From Nemertoderma westbladi (Eukaryota; Xenacoelomorpha; Nemertodermatida; Nemertodermatidae), in NCBI GenBank assembly GCA_032718475.1, contig JAUCBJ010005110.1, positions 1 to 22,905 of the forward strand: a stretch of 22,905 bases of DNA, in the 5' to 3' direction. The translations under genes and the position numbers were made by a program. Every line of letters begins with the position of its first letter. Position 1 is the stretch's first letter. Below are positions 19,067-22,905 of this stretch, piece after piece. The notes below the pieces were generated by a model. It was given only the letters and a program-made list of their open reading frames with translations, was not told the origin of the DNA and searched no databases.

Positions 19067-19196
19067 GTAAGTAGGTATGTAGGAATGGGTATGTAGGAAT
19101 GGGTATTTAGGAATGGGTATGTAGGAATGGGTATGTATGGTTAAGTACAGTAGGTGTGTAATGATACAGTAGGTGGGTGGGGGGGGGGGGGGGGGG
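19067..19196 (+). repeat. 14-bp GTAGGAATGGGTAT repeats and an 18-base poly-G run
   Basis: AGGAAT recurs at 19081, 19095, 19109 and 19123 (14-bp period). The stretch ends in an uninterrupted G run of about 18 bases (19179-19196), the right end of the G-rich array. Confidence 0.85.
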
Positions 19197-19283
19197 TAAG
19201 TTTAGCAATAACTGTTAAGTAGTATTACCACTTCTCAATAAGGTAGACAGCTGTATGTTTACAGTATAGAACGGTCGTAAAAT

Positions 19284-19368
19284 AGAGGCGTCCCATTGGA
19301 TGCTATTTATAGATCCATACCCCTTTTCTTTCCCCCTCTTCCCCCTTTTCTTACGCGCTCTTACCCCC
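19284..19368. repeat. Sub-terminal inverted match within the element (right partner)
   Basis: Pyrimidine-rich on the plus strand (CCCCTTTTCTTTCCCCCTCT and CTTACGCGCTCTTACCCCC). Its inverse matches 16771-16823 but carries an extra block of GA-rich repeats. Confidence 0.6.
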
Positions 19369-20413
19369 AGCACAGAGAAGATCTTCCCCCAGCTCGCGCG
19401 CAGGATGTATGGCAATAATCTCTGATCTCCACGGTACAATACGGTACATCAACATGCAGACCTGTCTGCTGTCAGACAACAGGTTTTACTGCATACTGCA
19501 GTACTGTATAAATATCAAACATCGCGTTCTGATTATACTAAAGTCCCTTACTCGTCATAAATATTATGCCCTAATAAATTTGAGTATGCTAACGCCACGA
19601 AAGGCATCGTTCCATTAGATTAACTCGTTCTGATTTATATGTTTATTGAGTAAGAGTAACCTAAACAAGAATAACAGCCATCATCGCGGGGACTATAGTC
19701 TACCAGAAACCCTGACCCCCCTCTGCCCCTCTTTATCTGTTTATCAACCATACATCCATGGGACTTGAACAGTACTTCAGCATCGAAATGTTTTGGACGT
19801 TTTGTTTTGAAAGTAAAAATATAGAAGTCTGGAAGTTTTGTTTGTTTTAATTTTTCAGGCAGTCACATTCCACCAACCAGCAACAGTCCCATCCCTTCCC
19901 ACTATCCCGCGGACCACCACACTGTTTCATTATAAAGTATTCCCATCTCGATGATGGGAATTAATCAGTAATCCGATGGGATTCAAATCCCATCTCGAAG
20001 TAACAGCAAAACAATAACACGAAAGTCAATAGCTTTACAGTTATATTTGATTGCATTGAAAGTTAATAGAAAGAAGAAGTTAAATTGCATATCCATTAAA
20101 ATATCATGAAATTGATACGGCAGTTTAGTAGATTAAAACGGCCACAGCAAGATTTATAAAATGAAAAATAAGTAAAATCAGCACAGCACACAATATTATC
20201 AATATAGACATTGAAGACAATTTAATTAACAAATACTATAAAAAAATATCTACTAACAATCAATACATGATATATATAATATATATACATCAGCGACTAC
20301 CATCGCCACTCTGGTTCAATCAGTCAGTCCGGTATCATTGTTAGCGTTTTGTTGAATTACCCACTCATCCTCAGACCCTCATGGACACCGACGACGAGCT
20401 CTAACCCTAACCG
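19369..20413. other. Unassigned AT-rich interior of the element, with a perfect hairpin
   Basis: No gene seen; the 69-codon ORF at 19409-19618 has no recognisable content. 19975-19994 is GATGGGATT-CA-AATCCCATC, a perfect 9-bp stem, with a related CCCATCTCGATGATGGG just to its left. TATATATAATATATATA occurs near 20270-20288. Confidence 0.45.
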
Positions 20414-20713
20414 TTAGTCGATTCCTCCTTGACTGGAAACATCAGGTTCGGGCCGTTCGGCCCATACAAAGTCATTAGCCTCCATGCCTGAACCCGCAGG
20501 ATCATAAGATCTACAGTATGTATCGGTATATCGTTCAGTCGTTTTTTCCTTTGTCAGTACTGTAGTATTGATAGGCTCCGTCTCGTGGGTATTCAGGGGA
20601 CCCCCATTCGACGTATTCGCATATCCTCCTGGTTGTTTCGGGTACCACCGCCCGCCATATGCGCATCTCTTCGTGGTTGTTCCGGGTACCACCCCCGTTC
20701 GCCGCATTCGCAT
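20414..20713 (-). CDS. Unrecognised 99-codon ORF inside the inverted-repeat element
   Basis: Starts MRMRRTGVVPGTTTKRCAYG and ends ERPEPDVSSQGGID. It is rich in Gly, Pro, Thr and Tyr in its first half and GC-richer than its surroundings. The frame stays open about 13 codons upstream (GYPDPNFLDE) to an AG at 20751-20750 that could be a splice acceptor, so this might be a last exon. The first half overlaps a roughly 48-bp DNA repeat (words CGGGTACCAC and CGCATCTC, 20620-20725), which may inflate the ORF. I recognise no family. It could be a captured host gene fragment, a transposon-encoded small protein, or chance. Confidence 0.3.
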   Translation of the reverse strand: MRMRRTGVVPGTTTKRCAYGGRWYPKQPGGYANTSNGGPLNTHETEPINTTVLTKEKTTERYTDTYCRSYDPAGSGMEANDFVWAERPEPDVSSQGGID

Positions 20714-20740
20714 CTCATCGAGGAAGTTCGGGTCCGGGTA
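20620..20740. repeat. Degenerate 48-50-bp tandem repeat, about 2.5 copies
   Basis: The order CATTCGCAT, TCGTGG or CCTGG, TTGTT, CGGGTACCACC, CGCC recurs from 20618 to 20740. It lies under the N-terminal half of the 99-codon ORF on the other strand. Confidence 0.6.
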
Positions 20741-20787
20741 CCCCGTGTAGGCCTATTCATTCATCATTGTTGTTTTTAAAGACCTAC

Positions 20788-20891
20788 CTACACCTACCTA
20801 CATTCACCCTACACGTGCATCTACATGTAGGCTACACATACCTACATGTAGCCTCTATGTAGGCTATACCTCTACGCAAAAGATATACCCC
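20788..20891 (-). repeat. Right terminal inverted repeat, 104 bp
   Basis: Inverse of 16266-16369, ending GATATACCCC at 20891 and followed directly by AAATTTT. The inner border adds further CCTACCTA words that the left copy lacks. Confidence 0.9.
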
Positions 20892-20953
20892 AAATTTTGA
20901 ATGTTTTGGCATAGGCATGTTGAAATCAACTGTCTGACAGTCCAGAAATCAGC
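20892..20953. repeat. 61-bp repeat unit, right of the element
   Basis: Begins AAATTTTGAATGTTTTGGCA and matches 16198-16258 in the same orientation through CCAGAAATCA with scattered differences. It continues the unit interrupted at 16265 and shows the empty site lay within a tandem array. Confidence 0.75.
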
Positions 20954-21320
20954 AGTCTGATAGTTTGAAGAAATACATACATAAAAAGTCATTAAAGGAC
21001 AACAAAAGTCATTAAAGGGACAACAAAAGTCATTATGCACAATTCATAAAAAAAGGAGGATAAAAAAGTTAAATAAAAGGACATAAAAATCACTGCCTTA
21101 TTTTAAGTAGGCCTACCGGTATATTTTCCTTTCCCTACAAAGTTCAAATAGAACAGTACGGTACCGGTACTGCAGTAACAGTACAGCGGCATCTCCAACG
21201 CTCCAAGTTCCGATTAAACCAGTTGTCCTTCAACAGGAATACCTTGCTTTACAGCTTTCGCTGTTTCGGGCTTTAGGCATAGGCCTAATTCTCATTTATT
21301 TATTTGATTTCATTCACAGA
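20954..21320. other. Spacer upstream of the kinase gene
   Basis: Contains 2.5 copies of a 20-21-bp repeat (AAAAGTCATTAAAGGACAAC, 20984-21034), an ACCGGT cluster (21110-21180, including GGTACCGGTACTG) and TAGGCCTA at 21280. No gene found. Confidence 0.5.
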
Positions 21321-21444
21321 TTCACTTGAGTGAATAATTTAACGTATTTATATTTATTGGCGTCTCGCTGAACTATGAAATATTAATTATATATATAAGT
21401 ACCAGAGTACCGCTACTTGTAACAACAGAAAAATCAACAGGATC
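21318..21444 (+). promoter_or_regulatory. Possible 5' UTR acceptor and TATA-like box before the kinase start
   Basis: Two alternative readings exist. A pyrimidine-biased stretch ending TTCATTCACAG (AG at 21318-21319) could be a 3' splice site, putting the ATG in a second exon with a 125-nt untranslated part. Alternatively TATATATAAG at 21389-21398 could be a TATA box about 50 bp before the ATG. Neither can be decided from sequence alone. Confidence 0.25.
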
Positions 21445-22905
21445 ATGGGAAACGAAGATGAAGATGATCAGAACGAATTAAAAAAACTAAGTGAGGACAG
21501 CCTGACTAAAGACCCGGAACAAGTATTCGATATATTGGAGAAACTTGGGGAGGGTGCTTACGGTTCGGTCTACAAGGCCTTGCACAAGGAGTCTGGTCAC
21601 GTCCTCGCTATAAAGAAGGTGCCAGTGGACGCGGATCTGCAGGACATTATACGGGAGATCAGCATCATGCAGCAGTGCGATAGTCCACACATAGTCCGCT
21701 ACTACGGCTCATACTTCCATAACAGCGACCTGTGGATAGTGATGGAGTTCTGCGGGGCTGGAAGCATCTCGGATATTATGAGACTCAGGAAGAAGGCCTT
21801 GTTGGAGGATGAAATCTCTTCCGTTCTCCTCTCCACCCTCAAGGCCCTGGAATACCTTCACTTTTTGCGGAAGATCCACCGGGACGTGAAGGCGGGTAAC
21901 ATTCTACTCAACTCGCGGGGCCACGCCAAACTGGCTGACTTCGGGGTCGCCGGCCATCTAACGGACACCATGTCGAAACGGAACACAGTGATCGGGACGC
22001 CCTTCTGGATGGCCCCGGAGGTGATCCAGGAGATTGGCTACGACACCGCGGCCGACCTCTGGAGTCTCGGGATCACCGCGATAGAGATGGCCGAAGGTAA
22101 GCCGCCTTACGCCGACGTGCATCCAATGCGCGCCATCTTTATGATCCCGAGTAAACCGCCCCCAACACTACGGGATGCCGACCAGTGGTCCCCGGAGTTC
22201 GTTGACCTTCTCTCAAGCTGTTTGATAAAGAAACCCGAGGAGCGCAGCACCGCGACGCAGCTCCTACAGCATCCGTTCGTGCGGAACGCGAAGCCGCCGA
22301 CCGAGTCCTTGGCCTCGTTGTTGGACGAGGCGAGACGCGTGAAGGAGACGTTGGCGAACCAGTCGGACGATTCGGAGGACGAAACGGACGGGACAATCCG
22401 GCCGGACACCGGAGTTACCGTAACGGAAGGTAACGCCGTAACGGAGAGCGTCGCCGAGGATATGGGGACCATGGTGATAAACTGTGAGGACGACGAGGAC
22501 GATTCCACAATGCGGCGATACGATACGGAAGTTGGAGGTGACGGCGACTACGTGGCGCCGTATATGGCGCGGTTGGGGGCCGGGGCGGACAGTGTGGACG
22601 GACAGACGGACACCGGGACGTTCGTAGCCGACGGACATACCGACACCGGGACGTTCGTAGCCGACGGACAGACCGACACCGGGACTCTGGTTGTCGACGG
22701 ACAGACCGATGTGTCCACCAGTGGCGCGGAGTCCATGGACCCAGACGATTTCGCACGGGTCTCCGAAAGCGACTTTAACTTCATCAAGAACCTGTCGACG
22801 GACGCCATCCAGCGGCGGATAGCGGCGCTGGACAGTCAGATGGACGGGGAGATTGAGAAACTCCGGCTGCGGTACCAGACCAAGCGACAGCCAATACTAG
22901 ACGCG
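21445..22905 (+). CDS. Hippo / MST1-2-type serine-threonine kinase (STK3/STK4 family), 3' end cut by window
   Basis: Hippo-pathway kinase that phosphorylates LATS/Warts and MOB with the scaffold Salvador. 487 codons are open to the window edge. ATG at 21445 has A at -3 and G at +4, and LKKLSEDSLTK then matches the family N-terminus. Kinase domain about 28-279: glycine loop GEGAYGSV (35-42), K57, E71, HRDVKAGN (145-152), DFG (165-167), activation Thr T181 in NTVIGTPFWMAPE, and HPFV at 276-279. The linker has DETD-G (312-316), a caspase-type site where MST1/2 are cleaved, GTMVIN (341-346) and STM (354-356) resembling phospho-TM docking motifs, and four 11-residue repeats (385-425). SARAH dimerisation domain from about 443 ends at RQPILDA, roughly a dozen residues short. 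No intron interrupts it, unlike vertebrate orthologues. GC content is far above the flanks. It could be the sole gene or an intact retrocopy. Confidence 0.95.
   Translation, partial: MGNEDEDDQNELKKLSEDSLTKDPEQVFDILEKLGEGAYGSVYKALHKESGHVLAIKKVPVDADLQDIIREISIMQQCDSPHIVRYYGSYFHNSDLWIVMEFCGAGSISDIMRLRKKALLEDEISSVLLSTLKALEYLHFLRKIHRDVKAGNILLNSRGHAKLADFGVAGHLTDTMSKRNTVIGTPFWMAPEVIQEIGYDTAADLWSLGITAIEMAEGKPPYADVHPMRAIFMIPSKPPPTLRDADQWSPEFVDLLSSCLIKKPEERSTATQLLQHPFVRNAKPPTESLASLLDEARRVKETLANQSDDSEDETDGTIRPDTGVTVTEGNAVTESVAEDMGTMVINCEDDEDDSTMRRYDTEVGGDGDYVAPYMARLGAGADSVDGQTDTGTFVADGHTDTGTFVADGQTDTGTLVVDGQTDVSTSGAESMDPDDFARVSESDFNFIKNLSTDAIQRRIAALDSQMDGEIEKLRLRYQTKRQPILDA
22597..22719 (+). repeat. 33-bp in-frame tandem repeat in the kinase linker
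   Basis: Four units encode DGQTDTGTFVA-like 11-residue repeats (starting at D385, D396, D407 and D418). The middle copies are almost identical in DNA (GACACCGGGACGTTCGTAGC). The repeat lies in the disordered linker between the TM motifs and SARAH, so copy number could vary without touching either domain. Confidence 0.9.

Larger units (their letters stand above)
16266..20891. mobile_element. 4.6-kb non-autonomous DNA transposon with 104-bp terminal inverted repeats
   Basis: The left end (16266-16369), starting GGGGTATATCTTTTGCGTAG, and the right end (20788-20891) are inverted copies matching at 103 of 104 positions by eye. AAATTTT directly flanks both ends (16259-16265 and 20892-20898), a 7-bp target duplication. 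The flanks join to restore a 61-bp tandem repeat, which supports insertion. Inside are a two-copy 110-bp repeat, a 1.9-kb G-rich minisatellite and a 99-codon minus-strand ORF, but no transposase. The near-identical ends suggest a recent insertion. Superfamily is uncertain: long inverted repeats are common in Mutator-like, Polinton and other groups, and a 7-bp duplication does not settle it. Confidence 0.85.

Noticed and set aside
19975-19994. tRNA T-arm or box B
   Set aside because: The 9-bp stem with a 2-nt loop resembles GGTTCAAATCC by eye but has the wrong loop length, and no anticodon or D arm is nearby.
20401-20413. Telomere repeat CTAACCCTAACC
   Set aside because: Barely two units; not an array.
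21487-22808. Several minus-strand ORFs under the kinase gene
   Set aside because: Shadows of the GC-rich kinase frame; composition is Ser/Arg/Pro-rich with no domain.

Overview
The window looks like genomic DNA from an animal, probably an invertebrate. Three things support this: a Hippo-pathway kinase of the STK3/STK4 (MST1/2) type with its SARAH domain, spliced eukaryotic coding sequence with GT-AG introns, and dense Helitron- and hAT-type transposon remains plus satellite DNA. There is no sign of bacterial gene organisation. The AT-rich non-coding DNA is dotted with the palindromes ACCGGT and TAGGCCTA. I cannot name the species or phylum from sequence alone.

Layout, left to right. 1-2210 is AT-rich non-coding DNA with a 30-bp minisatellite (698-1259) and a small hAT-like inverted-repeat element (1668-1968). 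2211-8745 holds, on the minus strand, six exons of a Helitron replication-initiator (Rep) protein. Their splice junctions all keep frame and give 1031 intact codons with the HUH and two-tyrosine motifs. The PIF1-type helicase that normally follows is not in the window. One intron carries a GGGATC-rich inverted-repeat element (about 4277-4687). 8746-9453 is ACCGGT-rich spacer. 9454-13710 is a tandem pair of about 2.1-kb macro-repeats. Each starts with a 40-nt hairpin, contains 8 or 9 monomers of a strikingly regular 146-bp repeat, and ends in a tail with short CA/GA-rich repeats. 13711-15389 is mostly unassigned, with one hAT-like terminus at 14434. 15390-16080 is a 68-bp tandem array.

16266-20891 is a 4.6-kb element with 104-bp terminal inverted repeats that differ at one base. 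It is flanked by a 7-bp duplication and sits inside a 61-bp tandem repeat. It encodes no recognisable transposase. Its interior is a G-rich (G-quadruplex-capable) minisatellite with higher-order structure, plus one unexplained 99-codon ORF.

21445-22905 is the only clear host gene, an MST1/2-type Hippo kinase on the plus strand. It runs off the right edge, and all 487 codons seen lie in one exon. It keeps every catalytic motif, a DETD caspase-type site and most of the SARAH domain. The rest of the window is best read as transposon and satellite DNA upstream of this gene. No shared pathway links the Helitron to the kinase.
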